From Ktedonobacteraceae bacterium (GTDB lineage: Bacteria; Chloroflexota; Ktedonobacteria; Ktedonobacterales; Ktedonobacteraceae), in assembly GCA_035653615.1 (NCBI GenBank), contig DASRBN010000021.1:62001-126000 (forward strand): a stretch of 64,000 nucleotides of DNA, in the 5' to 3' direction. This document shows, one piece after another, positions 41,336 through 52,300 of the stretch. The position numbers were made by a program, and so were the translations under genes. The notes under the pieces were generated by a model. The model saw only the letters and a list, made by a program, of their open reading frames with translations. It was not told the DNA's origin and searched no databases. The stretch's first letter is position 1. The number at the start of each line of letters is the position of its first letter.

Positions 41336-42778
41336 ATGGCAGCACAAGCACAGATAGCATCGTCATCGAGACGTTTTGGCGCGGGGCGATTGTTCACCTG
41401 GATGATGGGCATCGTCTCTTTTGGCCTGCTGGCATACCTGGTGTTTCAGATTGCCTATCAATTCGTTGTACCCCCACCGGCTCACCGGCTCATCCTGATC
41501 GAGGATTACCCACTTCCTAGCGGCCTACCTACTCCCGCCCAGGAAAAATTGCTTGTTCCTGGCGCTGCCCAGCAGACCTTACTTACCCCCGGCGTGGCGA
41601 TCGATTTCGATCATTTCGACTTTGAGGCGCTGGATGTAGCCACGCATCGCCTCTTTATCGCCCATAGCGGACCCACTCCTGACCTGCTGGCGATGGATCA
41701 CAACGTGGATTTCAACGAAGGGCGCGATGGGCCATATGATGGGCATATTGTTGTCTTTGATACGCAGCTGGTAAAGATCATCGCGCGTATCAATATCCCC
41801 CAGGTCGCTGGTATTGTGGATGCCCCTGACCTGGGCGAGGTGTTTGCCGCCAGCGATAGTGATCAGAGCATCATCTACGCCATCAATGTACGCACCCTCA
41901 AAACCACACCGATCCGCCTCGGCGACCTCGAAAGCCCTGATGCCCTCTTCTATGACCCGGTTGGCAAAAGGATTTTCGCCTCTGACCCCGGCACACCGGC
42001 CAACCCGACTAAAACAATGAATGTAGCCAGGAGCAATGAGAACGTCGCCGTCATTGATGCCGTCCATGATAAACTGCTCAGATATATCAACCTCGGTAAC
42101 CTGCCGCTCTTGCCGGGCGAAAAAGTTCCCGCGAATATGATTGCGCCTGGCAATATTCCGCTCTACGGCCATGATGTAGGGCATAATGTGTACGATGAGG
42201 GCTTGCAGCGCCTCTTTGTGACCTCTACCGTCCTGCCAAATGCCGATGATCCCAATCCATTCGTCTTGCCGCCGCGCGGCACAGGCGAGTTCTTTGAAAT
42301 CGACCCGGCCAACCCAACCAATCCGATTGTGAAGGAAATCGACCTGCCGGCTACATGCAGCACTCCGCATGGACTTGCTATTGATGAAGCGCAGCAAATT
42401 GGCTTTATCGCCTGTGTGGACCTGGACGCCGCTACCAACCTCTTTTCCAATCTCGTCAGGGTTGATTTAAGGACCATGACGGTGATTCCTACCAATCCCG
42501 GAACCACTCGCCTGGAGGGCGGCCCGGATATCATCAGGATAGACAAAGATAGCGCCAGGAACATCGATGTGTTGTTTGTAGCCTGTAAAGCCGGCATCTC
42601 CATTTTTGACATCACGCCCGGTCATTTTCACAAACTCGGTGATGAGATCCTTGGTAAGCAGACACACTCCATCGCCATCGACGAGGCAACGCAAACAGTC
42701 TACCTGCCGATCATCGTTGGTGGAAGGCCGGTACTGAGAATTGCCAGGTATAATCCCGATGGGCAGTCCCTCGCGTGA
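41336..42778 (+). CDS. Secreted or anchored YncE-like beta-propeller protein
   Basis: A 480-aa protein. One N-terminal membrane helix (LFTWMMGIVSFGLLAYLVFQIAY) follows a short positively charged tail; the rest should be outside. The outer part contains repeats of the form GHIVVFDTQLVKIIARINIP and ENVAVIDAVHDKLLRYINLG, typical of YVTN/YncE propellers. It has about six to seven blades. Function unknown; relatives bind nucleic acids or metals, or carry redox cofactors, which cannot be read here. ATG 41336 has GAGGAGAGG upstream. It is 91 nt after the ATP-grasp gene and possibly co-transcribed. Confidence 0.8.
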   Translation: MAAQAQIASSSRRFGAGRLFTWMMGIVSFGLLAYLVFQIAYQFVVPPPAHRLILIEDYPLPSGLPTPAQEKLLVPGAAQQTLLTPGVAIDFDHFDFEALDVATHRLFIAHSGPTPDLLAMDHNVDFNEGRDGPYDGHIVVFDTQLVKIIARINIPQVAGIVDAPDLGEVFAASDSDQSIIYAINVRTLKTTPIRLGDLESPDALFYDPVGKRIFASDPGTPANPTKTMNVARSNENVAVIDAVHDKLLRYINLGNLPLLPGEKVPANMIAPGNIPLYGHDVGHNVYDEGLQRLFVTSTVLPNADDPNPFVLPPRGTGEFFEIDPANPTNPIVKEIDLPATCSTPHGLAIDEAQQIGFIACVDLDAATNLFSNLVRVDLRTMTVIPTNPGTTRLEGGPDIIRIDKDSARNIDVLFVACKAGISIFDITPGHFHKLGDEILGKQTHSIAIDEATQTVYLPIIVGGRPVLRIARYNPDGQSLA

Positions 42779-42940
42779 AAAGTCTTCTCTGTTCTTTAGA
42801 GAACCGGACCAGGGGCTTTAGAGCGATGTATGTAGTATTGGGCTACGCGACAGAATTGGCCACCCGAAATGGAGCCAGATCAATTTTTCGATAAACTCAG
42901 TAGATTTAAACGCCAATCCAGCAAGAGCTTATTGACGGTG

Positions 42941-42979
42941 AGAGCAAAGCAGGTATCTTTGATGTACCTGCTTTGCTCT
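42941..42979. terminator. Hairpin terminator between convergent genes
   Basis: Perfect 15-bp stem (42941-42955 with 42965-42979) and a 9-nt loop between the propeller gene and the repeat-protein gene. Confidence 0.78.
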
Positions 42980-43009
42980 TGATCGCCGAGCAAATGCCTC
43001 TTTTTCGTC

Positions 43010-44158
43010 TTAGCTATACTCCTCGGTGAGCGTCTGTACGGGGCTGTTGTTTATGTTCGCATAGGATCCCACGGCCCAGAGGTTGGAAGAGCTCACTGCT
43101 GCCACACTATTCAGGAAGTTTTGAGCTGTCCCAGCATTAGGACTGGGGACGGTTTTCCAGCTTTTCCCATTCCAATGTTCGATCAGTGTCTGGCCAGCAG
43201 TATTGTTATTCGCATAGGCTCCCACGGCCCAGAGGTTGCTGCCACTTATCGCGGTTACTCCTATCAGGGAGTTTTGAATTGTCCCCGGGTCAGGACTGGG
43301 GACGATCTTCCAGCTTTTCCCATTCCAGTGTTCAGTCAGCGTTTGGGTAGGTGGGCTAGAGGGAGCACCAGAATACCCTACCGCCCAGATGCTGCTAGCA
43401 CTGACGGCAGCTACTCCAGAAAGTTGGTTGGGAACGGTTCCTGTGTCTGGGCTGGAGACGACCTGCCAGCTTTTCCCATTCCAGTGTTCAATCAGCGCCT
43501 GGTTGGTCCCATTGCTGTTTTGATAGGATCCCACGGCCCAGATGTTCGTGGAACTGACAGCCGCTACGCCATTGAGGAAGTTGCTACCAGTCCCAGCGTC
43601 AGGGCTTGGTATGATCTTCCAGCTTTTCCCATTCCAGTGTTCGATCAGTGTCTGGTCGGTGCCACTACTGTTACGGGTATATCCTACCGCCCAGATGTTG
43701 GTTGCACGGATGGCCACCACTCCGACGAGTTGGTTGTAGTCCATCCCAACATCAGGACTGGAGACGACCTGCCAGCTAGTGCCATTCCACTGTTCAATCA
43801 ATGTCTGGCTAGGACTACTGCCGTTTTGATAGGATCCTACGGTCCAGATGTCGCTGGCATTGACAGCCGCCACACCATTCAGGGAGTTGTCCGTTGTCCC
43901 AGGATCAGGGCTGGAAACCACCTGCCAGCTGGTGCCATTCCACTGTTCAATCAATGTCTGGGTGCTGGTGCTATCATAGATTCCCACAGCCCATACATTA
44001 TTCGCTGAAACGACAGTTACTCCGTTCAGGTCGTTGAAATTTGTGCCGGGACTCGGGCTAGAAACCACCTGCCAGGAGGCGGCCTGGACAGGTGGTGAGC
44101 CGAGCAGGAAAAGTGTAACCAGCAGAGCCAGGAAAGTGGCAGTCGAACCTCTCTTCAT
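43010..44158 (-). CDS. Secreted repeat protein (WNGxSWxxVxSPxxG / IWAVG repeats)
   Basis: A 382-aa exported protein. A signal peptide (LALLVTLFLLGSPPVQA) is followed by seven copies of about 48 residues: WNGTSWQVVSSPDPGT...NSLNGVAAVSASNIWAVGSY...QTLIEQ. Each repeat looks like one four-stranded blade, giving a seven-bladed beta-propeller. No catalytic residues are seen. Proteins with these repeats are common in soil bacteria of this lineage and their function is unknown. ATG 44158 has GGGGAGG upstream. It starts 21 nt after the ABC-FHA stop, so it is the third gene of that operon and may be an exported partner or substrate. Confidence 0.82.
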   Translation of the reverse strand: MKRGSTATFLALLVTLFLLGSPPVQAASWQVVSSPSPGTNFNDLNGVTVVSANNVWAVGIYDSTSTQTLIEQWNGTSWQVVSSPDPGTTDNSLNGVAAVNASDIWTVGSYQNGSSPSQTLIEQWNGTSWQVVSSPDVGMDYNQLVGVVAIRATNIWAVGYTRNSSGTDQTLIEHWNGKSWKIIPSPDAGTGSNFLNGVAAVSSTNIWAVGSYQNSNGTNQALIEHWNGKSWQVVSSPDTGTVPNQLSGVAAVSASSIWAVGYSGAPSSPPTQTLTEHWNGKSWKIVPSPDPGTIQNSLIGVTAISGSNLWAVGAYANNNTAGQTLIEHWNGKSWKTVPSPNAGTAQNFLNSVAAVSSSNLWAVGSYANINNSPVQTLTEEYS

Positions 44159-44179
44159 ATATGCCTCCCCTTCTGAGAT

Positions 44180-46687
44180 TTAAGATGTGACGAATTGCAG
44201 CACCGCCGTGGGGGCAAAGTAAATGCGATCACCATTGTTGAGCGTGAGGTGGTCGATGCGCTGGCCGTGGTAGAGCATGCCGTTCAGGCTGTCCGCATCC
44301 TCGATCACCCACCCCCCGTTCTCCTGGCGTATCCTGGCGTGCAATCGCGATACACGCTGCGAGGGTATTTGCACATCATTTGATGACAGCCGCCCAACGG
44401 TCATGATGGGTTTGTTAAGCGCTCGTTCGCCGATGACTCTGCCGTCCAGCTCGATTCGTACACGCGCTTGCTGGGGAAGGGCAGGCAGCACTACCTGCTG
44501 TTGCTGTTGGCGCTGCCGGCCGTTTCCATCCGGGCGCGCAGGGGCATAGATGGGCGGCTGCGGTTGGCCGAGCGGTGGGGGCGAGAATGGCACGTTTTGT
44601 CCTGCCGGAGGCACCGGTACAGCGGCAGCCTGGAAACCGGCCGGGCGTGGTGGCTGTGCTGGCACCTGTTGCCGCTGCCATTGCTCGTAGGCATCCAGCG
44701 GCACGAAGGCCGAACGGATAATGGACTTCTCGGCGGCCTTTTCCAGGTTATAGCGGTTCTGCTCCGCCAGCAGCGCCGCGAAGACCCCACCTCTGCGCTT
44801 CAACTCCTGGAATGTTCCCTGCTCGGCAATCTGTCCATTCTTGAGTACGATGATCTCCTCGACATTGCCCAGTGTGCTCAGACGGTGTGAAATCATGATC
44901 ACCGTGCGTCCAACAATCAATGTTTCCAGCGCGTGTAGCACCTCGGACTCCGATTCGACATCCAGCGCGGCGGTCGGTTCATCCAGGATGAGGATGGGGG
45001 CATCGCGCAGGATGGCGCGCGCGATAGCCATACGCTGGCGCTGGCCTCCCGACAGATTCTTGCCCTGTTCGCGAATCATGCCATCATAGCCGCCGAGGTC
45101 GCGTATGATAGTCTCGTGAATGTTGGCCTTTTTCGCCGCCTCGATCACTTCATACAGCGGCGCGCCGGGCTTGCCAATGGCAATATTTTCGGCCACCGTC
45201 CCCTCAAACAACACCGAGTCCTGTAACACCATGCTCACATTTTGCCGTAGCACAGTCAGCGGGTAGGCGCGGTTATCAACGCCGTCAATCTTCACCGAAC
45301 CCTGCTGAATTTCATAAAAGCGTGGGATCAGCTTGACCAGCGTTGTTTTACCGCCGCCGGAAAGGCCGACGAGCGCGACCTTCTTTCCCGCGGGAATATG
45401 CAGGTTGATACCCTTGAGGATAGGTTGATCTGCCGCGTAGCCAAAGACGACATTCTCAAAGCGAATATCGCCTTTCAGCTTGGTTGGCCCGGCATAGGGC
45501 GTCTTGCTCTCTAATACTTCTGGCGCCTGGTCCAGCACCTCTTGAATGCGTTCCGCGCCGGATGCGGCAGTGCCATAAAGGGCAGTCAGTTTAGAAAGGT
45601 CGCGCATCGGCTGGTAGAGCAGGCCAAGGAAGATGAGGAACAGCACCAGCGTGCCGATATCCACGCTAGCGGCCGGAATGGTGAAAAAGCCGAGTCGAAA
45701 AGCGTTACCGGCGGCGACGTAGCCTCCGACACCGATGACGGCCGCCGTACCCAGTGATACCAGGAAGCTGACGAGAGGAGCGAATTGCGCCTGCAGGCTA
45801 CCGGCGCGCAATCCTGCCTTGCGGTTCTTATCGACGTAATCGCCAAAGCGCAGCGCTTCCCTCTCTTCGCGCGTGAAGACCTTGATCACGGTGAGCGCGT
45901 TGATATCTTCGGTCGCTACATCCGCGACCTGGCCCGATGCCCTGGCCGCCGTCTTCGTAGCCGCCTTGATGTTCTTCGTATAGCCCAGCGTAATCATGAA
46001 CAAAGCGGGCACAATCGTCAGCGCGATGACGGTGTAGGCTGAGCTGAGGAAGAGCATGACGGCCACAATCACTGTCAGCGTCAAAACGGCGGCGAGCAGG
46101 TCTACCAGGCCATCGGTGACGAGTTTCTCGATGTCGGCGATATTGCCGGTGATGCGTTGCACCAGATCGCCTTTCTTCTGCTTGCCATGCCAGTCGAGCG
46201 ATAGGCGTTGCAGGTGTTCAAACAACTGGTTGCGCAGTCTGGCCGTCAAATGTTGCGCGATATAACTCGCGAGGTAGAGGTCCAGGTAGGCCAATAACGC
46301 GGATATTGTGCCAAAGACGATGAGCATCAATACCGAAAAGATGATCACACCGTTGGTACTATGATGGGTAGTGACTAATATGGGATTTGGGTCCGAGGGT
46401 GAAATGGGACATGGCGTCAATCCTGGCGTCTGATTTGGACCGTTTGGCGTCAATGGAGCAAGCGATGGATCAAACAGGGGGATGTCGAATTTATCGAGTA
46501 AGGGATTGAGAAAGCCGAAGGTGCAGGCTGGATCGTTACCAGCATTGGTGACCTTGGCCGGAATAAATTTGAGGGGGAATGCAGCGGCTATAGTGCTGAC
46601 TACCTGCAAAACGGTCACTATGATGGCAAGTGCGATGAGCAGGCGGAACCCTTTCAGGTTGCGAAAGAGAAATTTGAATAATAACAT
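44180..46687 (-). CDS. ABC exporter (TMD-NBD) with C-terminal FHA domain
   Basis: An 835-aa fused exporter. Six membrane helices with a long outer loop after helix 1 (Pro/Asn-rich, residues about 40-105) are followed by the nucleotide domain: Walker A VGLSGGGKTTL near 440, Q-loop MVLQDSVLF, signature LSGGQRQRMAIARA near 544, Walker B ILILDEPTAALD and ISHRLST. After a Pro/Gln linker the last 75 residues form an FHA domain (MTVGRLSSNDVQIPSQRVSRLHARI), a phosphothreonine reader. FHA-ABC fusions such as mycobacterial Rv1747 have FHA at the N-terminus, so this order is unusual. Control by one of the many Ser/Thr kinases is likely. ATG 46687 overlaps the previous stop (TAATG). Confidence 0.92.
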   Translation of the reverse strand: MLLFKFLFRNLKGFRLLIALAIIVTVLQVVSTIAAAFPLKFIPAKVTNAGNDPACTFGFLNPLLDKFDIPLFDPSLAPLTPNGPNQTPGLTPCPISPSDPNPILVTTHHSTNGVIIFSVLMLIVFGTISALLAYLDLYLASYIAQHLTARLRNQLFEHLQRLSLDWHGKQKKGDLVQRITGNIADIEKLVTDGLVDLLAAVLTLTVIVAVMLFLSSAYTVIALTIVPALFMITLGYTKNIKAATKTAARASGQVADVATEDINALTVIKVFTREEREALRFGDYVDKNRKAGLRAGSLQAQFAPLVSFLVSLGTAAVIGVGGYVAAGNAFRLGFFTIPAASVDIGTLVLFLIFLGLLYQPMRDLSKLTALYGTAASGAERIQEVLDQAPEVLESKTPYAGPTKLKGDIRFENVVFGYAADQPILKGINLHIPAGKKVALVGLSGGGKTTLVKLIPRFYEIQQGSVKIDGVDNRAYPLTVLRQNVSMVLQDSVLFEGTVAENIAIGKPGAPLYEVIEAAKKANIHETIIRDLGGYDGMIREQGKNLSGGQRQRMAIARAILRDAPILILDEPTAALDVESESEVLHALETLIVGRTVIMISHRLSTLGNVEEIIVLKNGQIAEQGTFQELKRRGGVFAALLAEQNRYNLEKAAEKSIIRSAFVPLDAYEQWQRQQVPAQPPRPAGFQAAAVPVPPAGQNVPFSPPPLGQPQPPIYAPARPDGNGRQRQQQQQVVLPALPQQARVRIELDGRVIGERALNKPIMTVGRLSSNDVQIPSQRVSRLHARIRQENGGWVIEDADSLNGMLYHGQRIDHLTLNNGDRIYFAPTAVLQFVTS

Positions 46688-48999
46688 TACATCCTCCTGA
46701 AGTTAGTTGAGAGGCATGCCGCGATCTCATCAAGCATGGCAGACAGTTCTTTGGGTCGCGGGCTATTAAGGCGATTGACACGCCGGGTAGCGATTTTGAA
46801 GATGAGCGCGGCTTCATAGAGCTGGGAGCGCTCGAGAATACCCTGGATAGCTTCCTCTGATGTGTCCAGATCGCGCATAGCTTGCGCGTAGGTTGAGACA
46901 AATTCGTGACTTGCCGCCTCGAACCATTCGCGCATGCCGGCACGCCTGTACCAGAGTCCGTTTGGGCGCAGGTAGGCCAGAAAATAGCCAACGTCCAGCG
47001 CAGCATCCGCCAGGCAGAAACCATCAAAGTCAACCACGAACACCTGGTGGCTGTGGAAGAGCAGCTGGCTCGGCTTAAAGCCCCCGTGTGCCGGTCGATA
47101 CATATCTGGTTCGAGCATTTCCAGTCCGCTCGCCAGTTGCTCCGCGAGTTGCTGCACTACTTCGGCCTGCGCGGGGTTATGAGCGGCGATGAGCGCGGCT
47201 CGCTCGCGGGCGCGCCTGGCTTCTTTGGAACCCCTGCGTGGTCCGGTTTCATTCGCTCGCACTGCGCTGTTGTGCAGGCGAGCCAACGCAATCGCCGTCA
47301 TACGCAGTTCTTCGACGGGAATCGTGATGGCAACGATTTCGCCACCTTGTCCGCGTTCGATGGCGGGCTGCATTGCCTGCGTTCCGGTGATAGCTCGCTC
47401 CTGCGGATCAGCAGGTTGTATGGCTTCATTCAATGTGATACCCAGGTCGGCAAGCAGCCCAAGTGGTCGTGGCAGTATAGGCGACCGCAATTCCTGGCCG
47501 GCTGTGCGGTTGCCAGGCATAGCCACTTGCTCATCATAGAGCCGCTGCTGCAATGCCTGCACAGCCTGAGCCTGCTGTGGGTCAGCGTATACTTTGCCGT
47601 AGAGAATCATCTGCCGGAGTTCCTCCCCCTGTGCCAGCGTAAGATGGTAGCGCACCACGCAGCGGCTGGCCGGCTTATAGCGCACTGCCTCCGCCCTCGC
47701 ATTCACAAGCCGCCAATCATTATCTTCAAGCAGTGTTCGCGCTGCTTGCTGGAGTGCGGCAAATACCGGGCCTTCCTGACTCGTATCGCAACTTGCTGCC
47801 AGCGCGGGCAATCCGTTGTCTGCCGGGAAAGCCTGAACCGATAGACCCAGTTCCTCGGCGCGCAGCACACCCGATGGTTGCACTTCTAGCGCTGCTTCCT
47901 GTGCCTCACCCCTATCAAAACGAATATACGCGCCATCCAGTGCTTTTTCGTCCAGCGTCAGGCTGACTAACCGTTGCGGGTCCTGTGTATGCCCGGCGCC
48001 GCGGTATCCCGGCTTATCAACCGCATAGATTACCGCCAGTCCGCGTGCCGGTTTACGACGCAGGTAGCGCACAAATAATCCCACCTGCTTGCCAGGTTCT
48101 GATGATAGAGGCTGGTGAGCGCGCTCAAAAAGGCTAATAACAATACCCGGCAAATCTATAATAGAAACAGTTGATTGAACCAGCTTTTCCACCAGCTTGA
48201 CCAGGGCGCGGTCGGCCCCAGGGACGCCACGAAAACCGGGAAAGCCGTTGACATCGACAATGATTGGCCCTTTTGCCGTCATCAGTAGATCGACACCATA
48301 GAGGCGCATATTGAAGATGCGACCGATCTCCAGCGCAATATGTGCCCAGTCTGCCGGCAGCTCATCTGCTGGAATGACGAAATCTTCTTTTGATGCCTCC
48401 GGTTCTAGCGGCGTGCGGCGACGCGCAGCGAAGATCTGCTGGTCAATAACCCACAGCTTGATATCCCATCCGTCGCCGGCGGCGTATTCCTGGAGCACCA
48501 CCGGCTCCTCACTCCAATTGTTTGCCAGTTCTTCCAATTGCTCCCTGCCGCGAACCAGTGCGACGAGGTCTCCACGATGGCTGAAACGACTTTTAAGGAT
48601 CACAGGGAAGCTCAGCTTCGCAAGAAAAGAAGTGTTTGAAGCAAGTGCCTTCAGGCTCTCAAAGCTGACGGTATGCGGCCAGGGCAGGTTTGCCTCACGC
48701 ATGCGCTGAGCCATCAGAACGCGATCCTGGCATGTTACTGAGGAGGCCCAGCTATTGACGACGAGCGCGCCCTGCTGCTCCAACGCGCGCGCAACTTCCA
48801 GCGCCTGTGGCGCGTGCGATTTCAACAGGTAGAGGTCCGCTCGCGGGTATTGTGCCTCCTCCGCAATGGCCTCTTTACCGGTGAGTGGGCGCACATCCAG
48901 CAGGCGTATCGTGTGATTGCTACGTAATGCTTTCAAGACTGGCGCGATCACCGGATGACGAGGTGTTTCCGGGTTATCCATAATCAGGCAAATGTGCAT
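46687..48999 (-). CDS. ATP-grasp / APH-like kinase fusion protein
   Basis: A 770-aa two-part enzyme. Residues 1-300 are a RimK-like ATP-grasp domain: LKSHAPQALEVARALE, FPVILKSRFSHRGDLV, VVLQEYAAGDGWDIKLWVI and IIVDVNGFPGFRGVP near 248. From about 400 there is an aminoglycoside phosphotransferase-like kinase fold: RCVVRYHLTL, then HGGFKPSQLLF near 639 (family HGDxxxxN) and VVDFDGFCLADAALDVGYFLA near 656 (DxD of APH). The HGD Asp reads Gly, so catalysis by this half is uncertain. ATG 48999 has AAGGAG 8 nt upstream. It is first in an operon with the ABC-FHA exporter and a secreted repeat protein. Confidence 0.85.
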   Translation of the reverse strand: MHICLIMDNPETPRHPVIAPVLKALRSNHTIRLLDVRPLTGKEAIAEEAQYPRADLYLLKSHAPQALEVARALEQQGALVVNSWASSVTCQDRVLMAQRMREANLPWPHTVSFESLKALASNTSFLAKLSFPVILKSRFSHRGDLVALVRGREQLEELANNWSEEPVVLQEYAAGDGWDIKLWVIDQQIFAARRRTPLEPEASKEDFVIPADELPADWAHIALEIGRIFNMRLYGVDLLMTAKGPIIVDVNGFPGFRGVPGADRALVKLVEKLVQSTVSIIDLPGIVISLFERAHQPLSSEPGKQVGLFVRYLRRKPARGLAVIYAVDKPGYRGAGHTQDPQRLVSLTLDEKALDGAYIRFDRGEAQEAALEVQPSGVLRAEELGLSVQAFPADNGLPALAASCDTSQEGPVFAALQQAARTLLEDNDWRLVNARAEAVRYKPASRCVVRYHLTLAQGEELRQMILYGKVYADPQQAQAVQALQQRLYDEQVAMPGNRTAGQELRSPILPRPLGLLADLGITLNEAIQPADPQERAITGTQAMQPAIERGQGGEIVAITIPVEELRMTAIALARLHNSAVRANETGPRRGSKEARRARERAALIAAHNPAQAEVVQQLAEQLASGLEMLEPDMYRPAHGGFKPSQLLFHSHQVFVVDFDGFCLADAALDVGYFLAYLRPNGLWYRRAGMREWFEAASHEFVSTYAQAMRDLDTSEEAIQGILERSQLYEAALIFKIATRRVNRLNSPRPKELSAMLDEIAACLSTNFRRM

Positions 49000-49302
49000 A
49001 TCTTTCACTCCTTAAGACAGCATATTATTGCAGCTTTGCGCAAAAAAAGAAACCCAACCAGTACTTTGCCTGATCTTCAATCCCTGATAACCGGTTTTAG
49101 AAGAAATAGATTGGGCCACCATAAGCGCTCCTTACATCTTTTGAAATCTCTTTGCCGAAGGGATATGTTTGCTTCTACTACCTTATATTATTGATCAGAA
49201 TGAATGGGTTTGCGATGATGCATTTCACGCGAACAATGTGAATATTTACCGCCTGCCGGGGAAGGCGACCAGGGAGTTCACAAGGTAACGCTCTTACCAG
49301 AA

Positions 49303-52300
49303 CTATATTCGTTCAAAATGTCGTCGCAGCTCGGCATAGGGTTCTTGCAAGTGTTCTTGTGCGACGAGAGCCTCAACCTTTTTTTGCAGAGCTTCCCTAT
49401 CCGTGTGCCCTATGCGCCGATCCAATGCCAATGCTTCTACCCATACGCTAAGAGCTTCAGAGTACTGTTGCTGCGCTAGATACAGCTCTCCCAGGCGATG
49501 CAAGATTGCGCAGCGTTCGGGAGTAATATTCAATTCGTTGGCAATGTCGGTGGCCTCCTGATAAAAATGCTGGGCAGCGGCAAAATCCCCCATGAGTCGC
49601 GCTATATCGCCCAGGCCACGCAGCGCCCTGCACTCGAATTGGCGCGCACCCTGCGAATGTGCCAGAGCAAGCGCTTGCTCGTATTGTTCCCTGGCCACCA
49701 TAAAGGCGCCCTCTTGCTGCGAAAGCGCCGCCAGGGCATTTAATGTTCGCGCCTGGTCTATACTATCTCCAATACTTTTGAAGAGCGTCATAGCATCTTC
49801 ATAATACGTGCGAGCAAGCTCCAGATTGTGCTGCTTACGTGCGATATCCCCTTTTACTCGCAAGGCCCATCCTACCCCGCGGTCTGCCCTATTCTCACGG
49901 AAGATCGCCAGCGCTTCCTGGCTTGACGCTTCGGCCTGTTCGAATTTTCCCTGGTCCACGTAGACAGCGCTGCGGTCGGTCAAGACCCAGCCCTGCCAGA
50001 AACGCAATCCCTGCATCGTAAAGAGTCGCAGTGCCTCTTCGTAATCCATCAGCGCTTCCGGGTAGCGACCAAAGGCTTCGTAAATGGTGCCGCGATCTCG
50101 CAGGGCCTGGGCAATCCCTTCATCGTTATGGAGCGAACGGAAGCTGTCGAGCGCGCGCTCAAAATAGTCAAGCGCTTCGGAATATCTTCCTGCCCCGCGA
50201 TTGACCTCGCCCAAAACCAGGTGCATCCATGCTATGCCCCTGATATCGCCGGCTTCTCCAAAGAGTTCCAGCGCCTCCTCTGCATGGGCCCTGGCCTGCT
50301 GGAATTGTCCCTCTTCACGATAGAGCATCGCGAATTCGTAGAGCGCCCAGGCCTGCTCGTCCGGCTCATGCTGTTCGCGATGGAGCGCCAGGCTGCGTGT
50401 AAGGCAGCCGATTGCCGCTTCGTACTGCCCCTGTTGGCGCAGGATTGCTCCAAGACAGCATTGAAGTCGCCCTTCGCCCGTTTTATCATCCAGGCTTTGC
50501 GCGAACTGCACTGCTCGCCGCAGAATTGTGCGCAGTTCAGAGACTTGCCCATGACCGCATAATGCCCATGAAGCCTGTACCGCAAGGCGAACGGCTTTTC
50601 GCAGATCCTGTGGCTCTCCTGCTTCAACCAGGTGTTCGAAAGCGGCGAACCACTCCTCAGAGGTGGGATGCGGTCTGCTGCTGTAATAAGCGGCGGCGAC
50701 CCGGTGTACGCGATGATGTTCGTCTGCCGGCAGCAGCGAATGGGCATATTTACGTACCTGCGTGTGGATGCCGTAGACGCGGCCATCAAATTGCATGAAT
50801 GAAGCCTGCACCAGTTCATCGCGTGCAGTGCTCCAATTTTTTTGTAATTCTACCGGAATAGCAAGGGCGGATTCGGCCTCTTCAAGCTCAATGGGCGACC
50901 ACTTTTGCAAGAGATGTTCTCCATCCATACGTTTAAAGGCTCGCAACGCATCTGTCTTTCGCGGTTCAATCAAGAGCAGAATCTGTTCTGTCGTGAAAGG
51001 GAGTTTAAACGTTGATAGGTATGGAAGCAGCAACTGTGCCGGTTGCGAGAGAAGATGATACGCCACATCCAGAACGGCCCATACTCCCTCCAGAGGAGAC
51101 TCGCGCAACACGTCGCGCACTTCCTCAAGGGGACGCGTCGCCGCTTGCGGTTGATACACCCGGCCATCAATCGAACGCGCCCTCCCCACAATGAGTTCAG
51201 CGCCAAGGGGATAGCCATCCAACAGGTCGCAAATCTCCTGTAAAATGGCTCTCTGTTCAGGGTCATCCAGGTGAATGCGTTCGGTGAGGCCATTTTCTTT
51301 TGCCAGTTCAGTAAAGAGATGAAGCAGGTCCTCGCTCGTCATTTTGTCGACCCGGTAGTCATACCAGTTGTAGTTTGCGCCGGCCAGGGCAGCAGCAATG
51401 GATGGATCGGAGTGTGAGGTGGCCAGAACCACGACCTGCTGCGGCAGCTTACTGAGGAATCGGTGCCACATCGTAACCGCTGTGCGCTCCTGAACTTCAT
51501 CAAAGCGATCAAGCACCAGCAGGCACGGCATTTCCCGGTTATCCAGCGAACGAAACGCCGAGAGAACTACTTGCTCGGCATAGTGTATATCGGATGAATG
51601 TATGGCATTGATGACAACATGCAGTTGATGCGCGATCTCCAACAGCGCATCAATGAAAGATCTGCCTCCCTGCAAAGAAACGCCAATAATGCCGCCAGGA
51701 AACTTCCCCTTATTGAGCCTTGCCGCCTCGAATGCCAGCGCGCTCTTACCGATCCCTGCCGGGCCAACCAGCGCAATATGATGAACTCCCTGGCTCAAGC
51801 GAGGCTGGCTTCGCGACTCAGTCCAATCATCATCTTCTCCAATTGCCTGTGAGAGCAGGGTTGTGATGTCGCGTAGTTCCAGAGTGCGGCCCACAAATGT
51901 GCTGGGGGCGCCCAGGTGAGCGAGCGGGTGATCAAGGTCTTCGTGACTCTCATGTGTACTCAGAAAAGCTACCGGTCCCTCCCTTCCCTCGACCACCTTG
52001 CGATATAACACGGGGATAAACCAGCCGTGAAATTTCTTGGCCGGCAACATTGCCTGGCGGGCGCGTGCCAGCGCTTCCTCCAACGTGCGCTCTTGAGCCA
52101 ATGCGGAGTAGAAATGGAACATAAAAATAGGGCTGGCTTCATCCTGCAAATTGAACGGCATGGCTACGACTGCCGGCACCTGTGACATCACCAGCGCCGT
52201 TGCTAATGTAGCATTAACGGCGGGTCGCCTGCGCCTCTGGCGTGCCTTCTCGTCTTCTACTTTGGCCGTCTCGCAAGCAGAGAAAACGGCCAGGCGTACA

